From positions 79,179-143,178 of the forward strand of contig JADJGZ010000016.1 in NCBI GenBank assembly GCA_016707785.1: 64,000 bases of DNA, in the 5' to 3' direction. Within the stretch, counting starts at the first letter, position 1. Each line of letters starts with the position of its first letter. The notes under the pieces were generated by a model. The model searched no databases, was not told the DNA's origin, and saw only the letters and a program-made list of their open reading frames with translations. The position numbers and the translations under genes are program-made. Below are positions 45,427-54,796 of this stretch, in pieces. Source of the DNA: Bacteroidales bacterium. GTDB lineage: Bacteria; Bacteroidota; Bacteroidia; Bacteroidales; UBA4417.

Positions 45427-45696
45427 AGAATCTGGTTTTATCAGCTTTAAAAGTTCTGGAACTAAATGATAATCCAAAGGTTGTCAAATTTGTGCAGTTA
45501 TCATTTTACCTTGAGTTTACAAATTAATAAAATATTAATTTACTGTTAAAAACAAATAGATGGAAACACTGATTTTTCGACTAGACTACTGAATTCTCAT
45601 GACCAATGGGAAACAGATACAGCGTAAAGTGTTGATCATTAAAATAAGGTTAAGAATGATTACAGCCGGATATCTAATATCCCGACTAGCATTGCA

Positions 45697-46407
45697 TCAG
45701 AAGAAACGGCTGTTGACAAATTCCTGGAACTTCTCCTTATAGTTTTCTGAAATAGGAATATAGGTTTTCCCAAAGATAATCCGATTCCTTTCGATCGTTT
45801 TTATCATTTCGAGATTAACAATATAGGATCGATGCACTCTCATGAACAAGTTTTCCGGCAGATTTTCTTCCAGAGACTTCATACTCATGAGAGTAAGAAT
45901 CGGTTTTTCTTCACCTGACAGATATATTTTGACATAATCTTTAAGACCTTCAATAAATTGAATACTGTTGAATTCGATCTGGATCATCTTATAATCACTT
46001 TTCACGAACAGTGAATTTCTGACTTCAGGAGAAATATTTTTTGATTGAAAGTCGAACCAACGCTTGGCTTTATTGGCTGCCGTCAGGAATTCAGGGAAAC
46101 TGACAGGTTTTAAAAGGTAGTCGAGGGCATCTACTTTAAATCCGGATATTGCATATTTCTCAAATGCTGTTGTAAAAATCACTCTTGGCCCTTCAAGAAT
46201 ACTTTTACTGAATTCAAGTCCTGATAATCCGGGCATCTGAATATCAAGGAATATTAGCTGAATATCCAGCTGAGTCATAATTTCCATTGCCTGGAAAGCA
46301 CTATTGCATCTGCCGGCTAGTGACAGAAATGGTGTTTTGTTTACATATCCCTCCAAAAGATCAAGGGCAAGGGGTTCATCATCGACGATCAGGCAGCTGA
46401 TTTTCAT
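45697..46407 (-). CDS. LytTR-family response regulator
   Basis: The 236-residue protein has a receiver domain (residues 1-120) with VDDEP acidic pocket residues Asp9/Asp10, the phospho-acceptor Asp55 in IFLDIQMPG, Thr in FTTAFEKYAI and Lys in YLLKPVSF. A LytTR DNA-binding domain follows (about 135-236: SLFVKSDYKMIQIEFNSIQF, then MRVHRSYIVNLEMI). The gene overlaps the partner kinase by four bases (ATGA), so it is its output. LytTR regulators bind direct repeats upstream of surface and adhesion genes. The arylsulfotransferase operon 271 bases downstream is a possible target, which is inference. Confidence 0.9.
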   Translation of the reverse strand: MKISCLIVDDEPLALDLLEGYVNKTPFLSLAGRCNSAFQAMEIMTQLDIQLIFLDIQMPGLSGLEFSKSILEGPRVIFTTAFEKYAISGFKVDALDYLLKPVSFPEFLTAANKAKRWFDFQSKNISPEVRNSLFVKSDYKMIQIEFNSIQFIEGLKDYVKIYLSGEEKPILTLMSMKSLEENLPENLFMRVHRSYIVNLEMIKTIERNRIIFGKTYIPISENYKEKFQEFVNSRFF

Positions 46408-47459
46408 AATTTCAGGGATAGGGTTGCAATATATTGTTCGCCATTGATTTCATTTGATAAATCATAGGCCCCTTGATAAATAAGATCAAGTCTTTTTTTA
46501 AGATTTACCAGGCCAATACCCGACCCACTCCGATCAGATTCAGTTTTTGGGAAATTGCTATTCCTGACGATGCATACAATTTCATTTTGCCGGGAATTAG
46601 TGATCTCAATCTTAATTAAGGAAGGTTCGGTTGGACTAACACCATGTTTGAAGGCATTTTCTACCAGTGATATAAATAACAAAGGGGCAATTTCCAGGTC
46701 CTCTTCTGATGCAGAGATATTTGTTTCAAGTTTTACATGTGAAGGCAACCGGAGGCTCATTAATTCAATGAAATTTGAGGTAAACTTCAGATCTTTGATT
46801 AACGAAACTTTCGGCTGATCACTATCATAAAGCACATAACGGATCAGGTTACTAAGCTGGTGAACGGCATGTTGAGCATGATCCTGATTAATACTGATCA
46901 GGGAGTAAATATTATTAAGTGTATTAAACAGAAAGTGTGGATTTAACTGATGCTTCAGGTTATTCAGTTCCGATTCCACATGTAATTTCTCCAGTTCCTT
47001 TTGCTCTGCCTGTGACTGATACCATTGGGTTGTCATCTTGATAGCCACTGAAAGTCCGACCGTTACTGACATAGAAATAATATCTCTGAAGAATATTATA
47101 CCCTCCATGCGGGGTTTGGGAGGGAATTGATTTCTTTTCTCAAATTGTGCAAAGTACTCAACGAAATAAAAGTGTTTAATAGTGTCCATCAAAAAGATAC
47201 AAGCAGCAATCAGGACAATGTTTACCAGAAAAAACTGCCAGATTTTTTTATTGAACAGGTATTGAGGGATGATCCAAAACGAATTCATGTAAAATACCAG
47301 GATCAGGAAGAGCGCAGGAAGTGAGAAGTCGAGGAAGCGGACCAGGCTTCTTTCACCTTCACTGTAAATAAATACCAGGGGAAAAATAATGATCACCCCC
47401 CAGATGATTATATGGATCAGGAATTGAAGGCGATGTTTGAATGGATTAGAGTCGATCAT
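46404..47459 (-). CDS. LytS/YehU-type sensor histidine kinase
   Basis: The 351-residue protein has four membrane helices in the first 145 residues (FLIHIIIWGVIIIFPLVF and others), a coiled linker, then a His_kinase domain (PF06580 type). The phospho-acceptor is His175 in LNPHFLFNTLNNIYSLI, and an ATPase part follows with LVENAFKHGV (N box) and GSGIGLVNLKKRLDLIY (G box). No extracellular sensor domain is visible. It is coupled to the LytTR regulator by an ATGA overlap and forms a complete two-component pair. The signal is unknown. Confidence 0.9.
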   Translation of the reverse strand: MIDSNPFKHRLQFLIHIIIWGVIIIFPLVFIYSEGERSLVRFLDFSLPALFLILVFYMNSFWIIPQYLFNKKIWQFFLVNIVLIAACIFLMDTIKHFYFVEYFAQFEKRNQFPPKPRMEGIIFFRDIISMSVTVGLSVAIKMTTQWYQSQAEQKELEKLHVESELNNLKHQLNPHFLFNTLNNIYSLISINQDHAQHAVHQLSNLIRYVLYDSDQPKVSLIKDLKFTSNFIELMSLRLPSHVKLETNISASEEDLEIAPLLFISLVENAFKHGVSPTEPSLIKIEITNSRQNEIVCIVRNSNFPKTESDRSGSGIGLVNLKKRLDLIYQGAYDLSNEINGEQYIATLSLKL

Positions 47460-47967
47460 ATTGGGGTTGATTTTACTGTCATTGTGCTGGGTGCTGGGTG
47501 CTGTGCTCGCCTGAACGGGAAATTTGAAAGAAGGTTTTGAAGATGTCGGATGTCAAACTCCTTCTTAATTCTGAATTCGTTAATCTTCAATCGTTAATCA
47601 AAATTGCTCTTGAATTTAGATTGTCGATTAACCCTGCCTGACTGCGAAAAACCAGCTAAGTATTAGCATTCCTGCAGGCAGGCAGGGATTTTTGATTTTT
47701 GAAGATCCAAGCCATAGGCCTTCCTTCGTAATATCCAACATCCGATCCGAATCCGAAATCAAACATCCGACATTCAACATTCCAATCCAGAGATTCCCAT
47801 TTGAAGTCTATGACCACTTTTAATCCCCCGTCCGCAAGCGGACACCCCCTTTTTGCAAAGGGGGACATGCTCATATTCTCAATTCAAAAATCCAACATCA
47901 AATATCCGCCTTTCCACATCAAACATCCGACATCAAACATCCGACATCAAACATCCGACATCCGAAT
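47460..47967. repeat. Intergenic region with lineage-type short repeats and hairpins
   Basis: GTGCTGGGTGCTGGGTGCTG repeats lie near 47488-47507. Two perfect hairpins follow: GTCCGC/GCGGAC (47830-47843) and CCCCCTTT/AAAGGGGG (47845-47864). Three exact copies of a 14-base unit AAACATCCGACATC occupy 47921-47962, directly against the stop of the MacB-like gene, with degenerate copies from 47730. Related units occur at 56230-56325. The plus-strand frame through it reads NIRHQTSDIRI-like residues and is a repeat artefact, not a gene. Confidence 0.7.
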
Positions 47968-49191
47968 CTACTCATACCTAATGGCATCAATCGGATCCAG
48001 GTTGGCAGCTTTCCTGGCAGGATACCATCCGAAGAATATACCTGTAAAGGTACAAACTGCAAACGAAAGAGCGATCGAATACGAGGTGATCACTACCGGC
48101 CAGTTCAACATGTTTTTAATTATGAAGGAGCTGCCTATCCCCAGGCCCACTCCTATCATACCACCGACCATACTTATCAGGAAAGCTTCTATCAGGAACT
48201 GAGCCATGATATCCATTCCCCTGGCTCCAACTGCCATTCTTAAACCAATTTCCCTGGTGCGTTCAGTAACCGAGACAAACATGATATTCATAATTCCGAT
48301 ACCTCCAACAATCAGGGAAATTCCTGCAATAACAGCCAGCAGAATGGTCATCACTGCACTGGTACTACTGAACATGGTTAACATTTCCTGTTGTGACCTG
48401 ACATGAAAATCATCCTCATCACCTTCATTAATTCCATGTTGTGAGCGTAAAATTGTTTCAATTTCGGTTTTCGCCTGTTGGGTGACCTCTTCTGTGGTGG
48501 TTGAACAATTGATTCCATTAATATAATCGATAGCTACCACCCTTTTCTGAACTGTTGTAAAAGGTGCAAGGATAATATCATCCTGATCCTGACCCATCCC
48601 ATTCTCACCTTTCTCAATAAGCACACCAATCACTATAAATGGAATCTTGTTATACCGGATGGAGAGTCCTACAGGGTCAGCACCTTCTCCAAAAAGCTCC
48701 TCAACAACTGTTTGACCCAGCAGGCATACTTTTGCCGACGAGTTGATTTCATGCTCATTGAACATTCTTCCACTTTTTACACTGAACTTCCTGATTTGCA
48801 GGTATTCTTCGTTTACTCCCACCATGCTAACCGGCCAGTTATCAGACCCATAGATAGATTGTCCATTTCCATTTACTACCGGAGAAATCGCTGAAATATA
48901 ATTGCAGTTTTTCCGGATGGCGGTAAAATCTTCAAGGATCAGAGTATTATTACTGGCAGGATTCATCCTGGCACCACCCTGAAACATATCAGCTCCCGGT
49001 TGAATCATCAGCATATTGGAGCCCATTTTGGAAATTTCATCCTCAATACTCTTTTTTGAACCTTGTCCAATGGCCAGCATAGCAATTACAGCTGCCACGC
49101 CTATAATGATTCCCAGCATCGTTAATAAAGCTCTGAACTTATTACTGCCCAGTGCCTTAAAGGATATTTTGAAAAGATTTGAAATATTCAT
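47968..49191 (-). CDS. MacB-type ABC transporter permease
   Basis: The 407-residue protein has the MacB/FtsX architecture: an N-terminal amphipathic start and helix (MNISNLFKISFKALGSNKFRALLTMLGIIIG), a large periplasmic domain (about 45-280, MacB_PCD), and three C-terminal helices with the FtsX motif (SLIVGGIGIMNIMFVSVTERTREIGLRMAVGA). It ends DPIDAIRYE, the usual family terminus. It works as a dimer with the ATPase encoded immediately upstream and hands substrates to the adaptor and TolC. Substrates could be peptides, siderophores or macrolides. It is last in the operon, with the ATPase 33 bases upstream. Confidence 0.92.
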   Translation of the reverse strand: MNISNLFKISFKALGSNKFRALLTMLGIIIGVAAVIAMLAIGQGSKKSIEDEISKMGSNMLMIQPGADMFQGGARMNPASNNTLILEDFTAIRKNCNYISAISPVVNGNGQSIYGSDNWPVSMVGVNEEYLQIRKFSVKSGRMFNEHEINSSAKVCLLGQTVVEELFGEGADPVGLSIRYNKIPFIVIGVLIEKGENGMGQDQDDIILAPFTTVQKRVVAIDYINGINCSTTTEEVTQQAKTEIETILRSQHGINEGDEDDFHVRSQQEMLTMFSSTSAVMTILLAVIAGISLIVGGIGIMNIMFVSVTERTREIGLRMAVGARGMDIMAQFLIEAFLISMVGGMIGVGLGIGSSFIIKNMLNWPVVITSYSIALSFAVCTFTGIFFGWYPARKAANLDPIDAIRYE

Positions 49192-49224
49192 TTAGAAGGA
49201 TTTTCAAATTGTATAAGTATTATT

Positions 49225-49971
49225 TCAGCCAAATTCTTCTTCAGCAGGAAGATTTAGTAAAGCTGTTGCCGCTGAAGCTGGTTGTAAGATTTTCGTATCT
49301 GTTAATATCCTGCCATCCCTGAGTACTATGCTTCTTTGGCTAAAAGCAGCAATATCCGGCTCATGGGTTACAAAGGCGATGGTTTTCCCAGCAGAATTCA
49401 GTTGCTGGAATAGAGCCATGATTTCATAGGATGTTCGTGAATCAAGGTTTCCTGTAGCTTCGTCCGCCAGAATGATGACCGGATCATTTACCAATGCCCT
49501 TGCAATAGCTACCCGTTGCTGCTGCCCACCCGACATCTGGTTAGGTGTATGGTGCATACGATCTGCCAGTCCCACCGATTCCAGCACATGTATAGCTCTT
49601 TCCTCCCTTTCCCTTGCCTTGACTGCTGAATTATACATCAAAGGGAGTTCTACATTTTCGAGGGCAGTAGTCCGGGGAAGTAGGTTATAGGTTTGAAAAA
49701 CAAAACCAATTTTCTGGTTTCTAAGCAGGGCCCTTTCATTTTTCGACATACTTTGTGCCGGAATGCCATCCAGCAGATACTCTCCTTCGGTGGGCGTATC
49801 AAGGCATCCAAGTATATTCAGAAGGGTTGATTTACCTGAACCGCTTGTCCCCATGAAAGTGACGAATTCCCCGGCTTTTATCATGAAAGAAACCCCTTTT
49901 AAGGCATTTACTTTCTGGCTTCCCACCATGAATTCCCTTTTAATCTGCTTTGCTGTAAGTATCTCGCTCAT
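49225..49971 (-). CDS. MacB/LolD-type ABC transporter ATP-binding protein
   Basis: The 248-residue ATPase has Walker A GTSGSGKST (residues 41-49), Q-loop FVFQTYNLLPRTTALENV, signature MSGGQQQRVAIARAL, Walker B VIILADEATGNLDS and the switch His in IAFVTHEPD. The PRTTALENVELPL segment is typical of the MacB/LolD/FtsE group. It powers the permease encoded just downstream; in E. coli MacB the two are fused, while in Bacteroidota they are often separate as here. A normal-length gene. Confidence 0.93.
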   Translation of the reverse strand: MSEILTAKQIKREFMVGSQKVNALKGVSFMIKAGEFVTFMGTSGSGKSTLLNILGCLDTPTEGEYLLDGIPAQSMSKNERALLRNQKIGFVFQTYNLLPRTTALENVELPLMYNSAVKAREREERAIHVLESVGLADRMHHTPNQMSGGQQQRVAIARALVNDPVIILADEATGNLDSRTSYEIMALFQQLNSAGKTIAFVTHEPDIAAFSQRSIVLRDGRILTDTKILQPASAATALLNLPAEEEFG

Positions 49972-50011
49972 TACTTTACTTTTGAATTTTCAATATAAAC
50001 AGGGTTAACGA

Positions 50012-51169
50012 TTACTTCTTAGCTCCCGGTGGTTTAGGCATAAAAGGACTTTGGGCAGATGTGGTTTCATTGCCGGATACCGTTTCTGTTCTATAGGAAA
50101 CTACAACATGCTCACCTTTCGAGAGGCCTGATATGATTTCCGTCCGGGTTTCATCAGTAAGTCCTGAAACAACTTCAACTGGTTTAATTTGCCCTTTTTC
50201 CATCACCCAGACAATTGAATTACCCTTTTGCGGAAACCTCTTAACCACGGTGCTATCAGGCATGAAGCGAAGTGCTCTGGCTGGAATAGTAAGTACATTT
50301 TCAGCTGTATTTGTGAAAGCAGTGATACTGGCAGTAAGCCCGGGTTTCAGCTTCAGTTCGGGATTTGGGGCATCAATCACCACACTGTAAGTAACCACAT
50401 TTGAATTTGTAACAGCCTGTAAACGAACCTGTTTAACACTCCCTTCGAATGTATCGTCAGGATAAGCATCAACTGTGAAGGAAACTTTTTCACCTTCTTT
50501 TACTCTTCCTATATCCGCTTCATCTACATCAGCCACCACCTGCATTTTAGTGAGGTCCTGGGCAATGGTAAACAAAGTAGGGGTATTGAAACTTGCAGCA
50601 ACGGTTTGTCCTTCATCCACAGCACGGCTCAACACTACACCATCGATCGGTGAATAGATCATGGCATAACCCAGATTGGTACCGGCACGCTCCACCTCCG
50701 ATTTCATCTTGGCCACGTTGGCTTTGGCTGCACTAAACTGGTATAAAGCTGATTCATAATCGGTTTCACTGATGGCTTTTTTTGCCAGCAGTTGTTCCAT
50801 CCGGTGGAAATTTGCCTCCTGGTAAACAAACTGGCTCTGTGCCGATTGCAGATCGGCCTCAACCGAGGCAAGTTGCGCCAAAAGAGGTGTTTTGTCGAGT
50901 TCAGCCAGGAGCTGTCCACTCTTTACATTGGAATTGAAATCAACATAAATTTTCTTGATAACCCCTGAAACCTGGGTTCCTACTTCAACCTGCTTTACCG
51001 GCTCCACAGTGCCCGTTGCTGTAACAGTTAAGGATATAGATCCGATGGTAACTTCCTCTGTAATATAGGAAATCGTCCCTTTCTGCTCGCCACCACGGAG
51101 CAAAGCCAGAGAAACGGCCAGGATGACAAGGATCCCCAGGGTTGCATAGATTATTTTCTTTTTGGTCAT
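50012..51169 (-). CDS. MacA-type periplasmic adaptor (membrane fusion protein)
   Basis: The 385-residue protein has one N-terminal anchor (IIYATLGILVILAVSLALL) and then the adaptor layout: a lipoyl half-motif (VTATGTVEPVKQVEVGTQVSGVI), a coiled-coil hairpin (about residues 95-170), the second lipoyl half (IYSPIDGVVLSRAVDEGQTV), beta-barrel and membrane-proximal domains (VVADVDEADIGRVKEGEKV, then LKLKPGLTASITAF). The C-terminus is proline-rich (SAQSPFMPKPPGAKK). It links the ABC pump to the TolC-like channel. It starts MTKKK like the TolC gene and sits 226 bases after it. Confidence 0.92.
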   Translation of the reverse strand: MTKKKIIYATLGILVILAVSLALLRGGEQKGTISYITEEVTIGSISLTVTATGTVEPVKQVEVGTQVSGVIKKIYVDFNSNVKSGQLLAELDKTPLLAQLASVEADLQSAQSQFVYQEANFHRMEQLLAKKAISETDYESALYQFSAAKANVAKMKSEVERAGTNLGYAMIYSPIDGVVLSRAVDEGQTVAASFNTPTLFTIAQDLTKMQVVADVDEADIGRVKEGEKVSFTVDAYPDDTFEGSVKQVRLQAVTNSNVVTYSVVIDAPNPELKLKPGLTASITAFTNTAENVLTIPARALRFMPDSTVVKRFPQKGNSIVWVMEKGQIKPVEVVSGLTDETRTEIISGLSKGEHVVVSYRTETVSGNETTSAQSPFMPKPPGAKK

Positions 51170-51395
51170 ATCTGTTGTTGTTTAAGTGATTTGTCTAATG
51201 GAAGTTTTTCTTAGAATCCAGGAGATAGAATTGAAAATAAATGTTCCTGGATCATGAAAACTACTTTGAGTTCTGACGCTCCAAGCCGGGGTATTCTCCG
51301 GGGGGAGTAAAAAATGCCACGAATGCACGAATGAAGAACGAATGAATGAAGCATGTTTTTTGAATTCTGGATTCTGGATTCCCCTTCCTACCTGC

Positions 51396-52727
51396 TTAAA
51401 GCTCAATTCTCTTTTGCCTGTAGAAATCGAGGATTTTCTGATTTAACACAGTAGTATATTTTGCCTGAAGGTATTCCTGTTGGGCATTGAGGTAGAGTGT
51501 CTTCTCGGTGAGAAGATCCACCGAGTTTTTCATGCCCAGCCTAAACTGCTCATTTATTAAATCATAGCTGATTTTCGACGCTTTCAGTTGATCTTTAGCT
51601 GCTACAAACCTGCTCTGGGCAGAAGATGCATCGAGGTACGCATTTTCGATTGAATGGAGCACTGTTTTTCGGGTGAGGCTGAGATCGAGTTCAGCTGTTT
51701 TCTGAGAAATTTTCGCTTTTGAAACAGCGGTCTTAACCTGTTTATTACTGTAAATCGGAATACTTAAGGTCAGGCCGGCATTTTGATAGAAATTATTCCC
51801 TAGCTGAGTAGCAAACTGGTTTCCTGAAAGACTGGAATACCCTGAAGCCAGGGAGGCATCCATGGCAAGCGTTGGCAGTTTACCGGCTTCTGCAATTTGA
51901 ACAGCTATTTGTGCCTGACCAACGGCCAGTTGACCATTTTGCAATTCCGGCATGAAACCCAGGGCTGAAATATACACTTGTTGCTTTTCAGGAAGCAGGG
52001 AGAGTACCTGATCATCATCAATTTCAGGATAAGCTATATCAAAAGGTTCATTGATATTAAGCTCCAGCATTTGTTTCAGGTTCAGTAACTGTCGCTCAAG
52101 ACTGGTCCTGGCACTTACTACTGAATAATTTGCTTCGCTGAGCTGAGCCACTAATTGCATGTAAGTAGATTCTGAAATTGAACCTGCATCATAGAGAATT
52201 TTTGCGCGATCTACCTGAGATTGAGTGGAAATCTGATTATTTTCTGCATTCACCAATGCTTCCCTGGCATATAAAACCTGGAGGTATAGTGATGAGATTT
52301 CAAGCTCAATGTTATTTTGGGTAGCCTGTTGATTCAATCCGGCACTCTGCACGGTGAGTGCCTGTAATTCAATTGTGTTTTTAAGTTTATTTCCATTGTA
52401 CAGTAAAACAGAAGAACGGATACTATAATTCCCTGTTAATGAATTTGACTCATCGTCCGGACTTCCCGACTGGGCTTTCTGGTGAGTATAGGATTGATTG
52501 GCAGATGCAGAAAGAGATGGATAGAGTGATGCTTTTGCAGCTTCCAGGTCAAGCTCAATGCTTTTAACCGACTCATTGAGTTTTTTAATCTGGATATTAT
52601 TGGCCAGGGCATAATCAATACAAGCCCTTAGTGTCCAGCTAGCAGCAGGTTGCTGAGCCATAGCTGACTGAAAGAAGAGTGTGATAAAAAGGCTGATTAG
52701 TATGAAGATACTTTTCTTTTTGGTCAT
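51396..52727 (-). CDS. TolC family outer-membrane efflux channel
   Basis: The start at 52727 (MTKKKSIFILISLFITLFFQ, signal peptide) is preferred to 52751, because a consensus -7 element lies at 52749-52756. The 443-residue product has two OEP repeats with long helical stretches: SWTLRACIDYALANNIQIKK, LEISSLYLQVLYAREALVNA, and the mirrored LTRKTVLHSIENAYLDASSA with KISYDLINEQFRLGMKNSVD. It forms the trimeric channel for the MacA/MacB-like proteins encoded downstream. It is the first gene of the four-gene efflux operon. Confidence 0.9.
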   Translation of the reverse strand: MTKKKSIFILISLFITLFFQSAMAQQPAASWTLRACIDYALANNIQIKKLNESVKSIELDLEAAKASLYPSLSASANQSYTHQKAQSGSPDDESNSLTGNYSIRSSVLLYNGNKLKNTIELQALTVQSAGLNQQATQNNIELEISSLYLQVLYAREALVNAENNQISTQSQVDRAKILYDAGSISESTYMQLVAQLSEANYSVVSARTSLERQLLNLKQMLELNINEPFDIAYPEIDDDQVLSLLPEKQQVYISALGFMPELQNGQLAVGQAQIAVQIAEAGKLPTLAMDASLASGYSSLSGNQFATQLGNNFYQNAGLTLSIPIYSNKQVKTAVSKAKISQKTAELDLSLTRKTVLHSIENAYLDASSAQSRFVAAKDQLKASKISYDLINEQFRLGMKNSVDLLTEKTLYLNAQQEYLQAKYTTVLNQKILDFYRQKRIEL

Positions 52728-52748
52728 GATCCGGGAATTAAGAATGAG

Positions 52749-52780
52749 CAAAAGTATCTCCTTGATAGTGAGCCCTCAAA
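52749..52780 (-). promoter_or_regulatory. Bacteroidota-type promoter of the efflux operon
   Basis: Minus-strand TACTTTTG (plus 52749-52756) and TTTG (52777-52780) are 20 bases apart, a full consensus pair. The start codon at 52727 is 21 bases downstream. Confidence 0.78.
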
Positions 52781-53047
52781 CTATATATAAGTTGGTGACA
52801 TGTTTCAGGACGAAGTGCAAGAATTTATCGACGAAGTAATAAACACTATAAATTTTTAGGATACAAGAATCAGAATACAGTATACCTGATCAACAATTAC
52901 AGAATTATGCTATTATTGCATCGCTTAATTTACGATAAATCAGAAAGATACTTTTTGGGAACAGACTTACTTAATTACCTGACAAACAACTTTCTTTCTT
53001 TAGTGAGTGCTTCAACTCCTATTAAAACAAGCCTGAAAAACTTCAAG

Positions 53048-53971
53048 ATGAAAAGTCTATTGATTACAATTAGTATTCTACTGTCCTTCACAGTTTCTTC
53101 ACAAACGCTACCCAAAGTAGTTTCAGGCGGTATTTCCAGGATTGAAAACTTCCCCTCAGCGTATGTCACTTCAAGAAATATCGATATCTGGCTACCTGCC
53201 GGTTATTCAAGCTCGAAGAAGTATAATGTACTTTACATGCATGATGGTCAGATGCTTTATGACTCCAATACAACCTGGAACCATAGTTCATGGAATGTAG
53301 ATGATGTATTGACAACCATGATGGAAAAGGGAAGTATCAGGGATGTGATTGTTGTGGGTGTGTGGAATGGCGATAAATCAAGGCATTCGGATTATTTCCC
53401 TCAAAAACCCTTTGAGTCATTATCACCTGAACAAAAGGAATCAGTTTACACAGCCGCAAGGGGTAATGGATATTCAGTTTTCAACGATTACAAGATTCAA
53501 TCCGACAACTACCTGAAATTCATCACTCTTGAGTTAAAACCCTATATTGACAGGACTTATTCCACATTAAAAACCCGGAAACATACTTTTATAGCCGGCA
53601 GCAGCATGGGAGGGCTCATTTCGATGTATGCCATCTGCGAATACCCTGATGTATTTGGGGGTGCAGCCTGTTTAAGTACACATTGGCCCGGGATTTTCAA
53701 AATGGATAACAACCCCATACCGGAAGCTTTTTACGATTATCTCCGCCTTCATCTTCCTAATCCACGTTCGCATAAGATTTATTTCGATTATGGAGATCAG
53801 ACTCTGGATAGCCTGTACCCACCCCTCCAGGAAAAGGTTGACCAGGTTATGAAAGAAAAAGGATTCAACTCCTCCAACTGGATTACCCGGTACTTCCCCG
53901 GCGAGGACCATAGTGAGAAAGCATGGAATAAGCGTTTTGACATTCCAATGAACTTTTTACTCAAAAAATGA
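53048..53971 (+). CDS. Secreted alpha/beta-hydrolase esterase of the Fes/IroE-like type
   Basis: The ATG at 53048 is chosen over the frame extension from 52907 because MKSLLITISILLSFTVSSQ is a signal peptide. The 307-residue product has the putative-esterase (PF00756) fold: NIDIWLPAGYSSSKKYNVLY, MHDGQMLY, nucleophile Ser186 in AGSSMGGLISMYA, and the late catalytic His in PGEDHSEKAWNKR. Relatives cleave siderophore lactones, feruloyl esters or lipoyl esters. Next come a small unknown gene (13 bases away) and a GH13 enzyme, so a role in carbohydrate-ester hydrolysis is possible. The substrate is unproven. Confidence 0.82.
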   Translation: MKSLLITISILLSFTVSSQTLPKVVSGGISRIENFPSAYVTSRNIDIWLPAGYSSSKKYNVLYMHDGQMLYDSNTTWNHSSWNVDDVLTTMMEKGSIRDVIVVGVWNGDKSRHSDYFPQKPFESLSPEQKESVYTAARGNGYSVFNDYKIQSDNYLKFITLELKPYIDRTYSTLKTRKHTFIAGSSMGGLISMYAICEYPDVFGGAACLSTHWPGIFKMDNNPIPEAFYDYLRLHLPNPRSHKIYFDYGDQTLDSLYPPLQEKVDQVMKEKGFNSSNWITRYFPGEDHSEKAWNKRFDIPMNFLLKK

Positions 53972-53984
53972 TAACTCTTTTTGA

Positions 53985-54299
53985 ATGAGTAAGTATTACT
54001 GGTCGGGGATAAGTCGTGATGAGCGAATCAAAGCCATCAGCGATATACAGGCAATTGTAGATAAATATGCCACAATTATCAATTTTCAGCGTTTTTCTGA
54101 TATTTCACTAGGACTGATCCTTGAGTTGGAAGAAAAAGATCTTCTGTATCTCAGGAAAGAGCTTGTAAAAATTCTGTTAATTGATGAAAACCGGGTGGAA
54201 AAATCGGGCACTGAAAACAATTGCATGATATTTCTGAATATTACTTTTGCACTGGGAACCGGAAATATGATCATTGAAGTACCGGAAATTCCTGGATAG
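53985..54299 (+). CDS. Small conserved-looking protein, unknown function
   Basis: The 104-residue product MSKYYWSGISRDERIKAISD... looks like an alpha/beta ferredoxin-like small domain: helix (RIKAISDIQAIVDKYAT), strand (IINFQRFSDISLGLILEL), helix (LYLRKELVKILLID), strand (CMIFLNITFALGTGNM). It has no signal peptide and no known motif. It lies 13 bases after the esterase, which suggests cotranscription, although the esterase is exported and this protein is cytosolic. The family is not recognised. Confidence 0.65.
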   Translation: MSKYYWSGISRDERIKAISDIQAIVDKYATIINFQRFSDISLGLILELEEKDLLYLRKELVKILLIDENRVEKSGTENNCMIFLNITFALGTGNMIIEVPEIPG

Positions 54300-54374
54300 G
54301 GTTACAATAATTGCTGAAATAAAGGATCATAAGTGCAAGAATTCCGACGGCTTAAATTCACTTTATCTTTTTGT

Positions 54375-54796
54375 ATGAAAACACTTTACAATCTGATTCT
54401 CCTTTCAAGTTTCTTGCTTGCCGGAATTAACTCAGCAAACCTGAAGGCCCAGGCTTTTTTGGAGTAAATGTCAAGCCATCCTATCAGCCAGAAACCTATG
54501 TAAAACTTCAGCACCCGGAATGGAGCAAAAATGCCACCATCTACGAGGTGAATATCCGTCAATACACCAAAGAAGGTACATTCAAAGCATTTGAAGCCCA
54601 CTTGCCCCGTTTAAAAGCAATGGGTATTGACATACTATGGCTTATGCCCATTCAACCCATTGGAGAGAAAAACCGGAAAGGAACATTAGGCAGCGAATAC
54701 TCGGTGAAGGATTATTATGGGGTTAATCCCAGTTTGGAACGATGGATGATTTTAAATCCCTGGTTAAAAAAGTACATGAGATGGGGATGTATTTAA
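54375..54796 (+). pseudogene. N-terminal part of a GH13 enzyme gene with two frameshifts
   Basis: The ATG at 54375 opens a signal peptide (MKTLYNLILLSSFLLAGINS) that stops at 54466-54468 because of an indel in the T6 run at 54455-54460. The correct frame continues GVNVKPSYQPETYVKL, then ATIYEVNIRQYTKEGTFKAF and LKAMGIDILWLMPIQPIGEK, the GH13 start. A second indel near 54731-54736 shifts the frame before GTMDDFKSLVKK, which opens the main fragment. The whole gene would be 54375-55776. Confidence 0.75.

Noticed and set aside
47921..47962. Possible CRISPR array
   Set aside because: The 14-base units are directly adjacent with no spacers, and no cas genes are present.
47801..48202. 133-codon plus-strand frame reading NIRHQTSDIRI
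   Set aside because: It is made by the AACATCCGACATC repeats and overlaps the end of the MacB-like gene on the other strand.
52907..53047. 47-codon extension of the esterase
   Set aside because: It would put a signal peptide in the middle of the protein; the Met at 53048 is the natural start.
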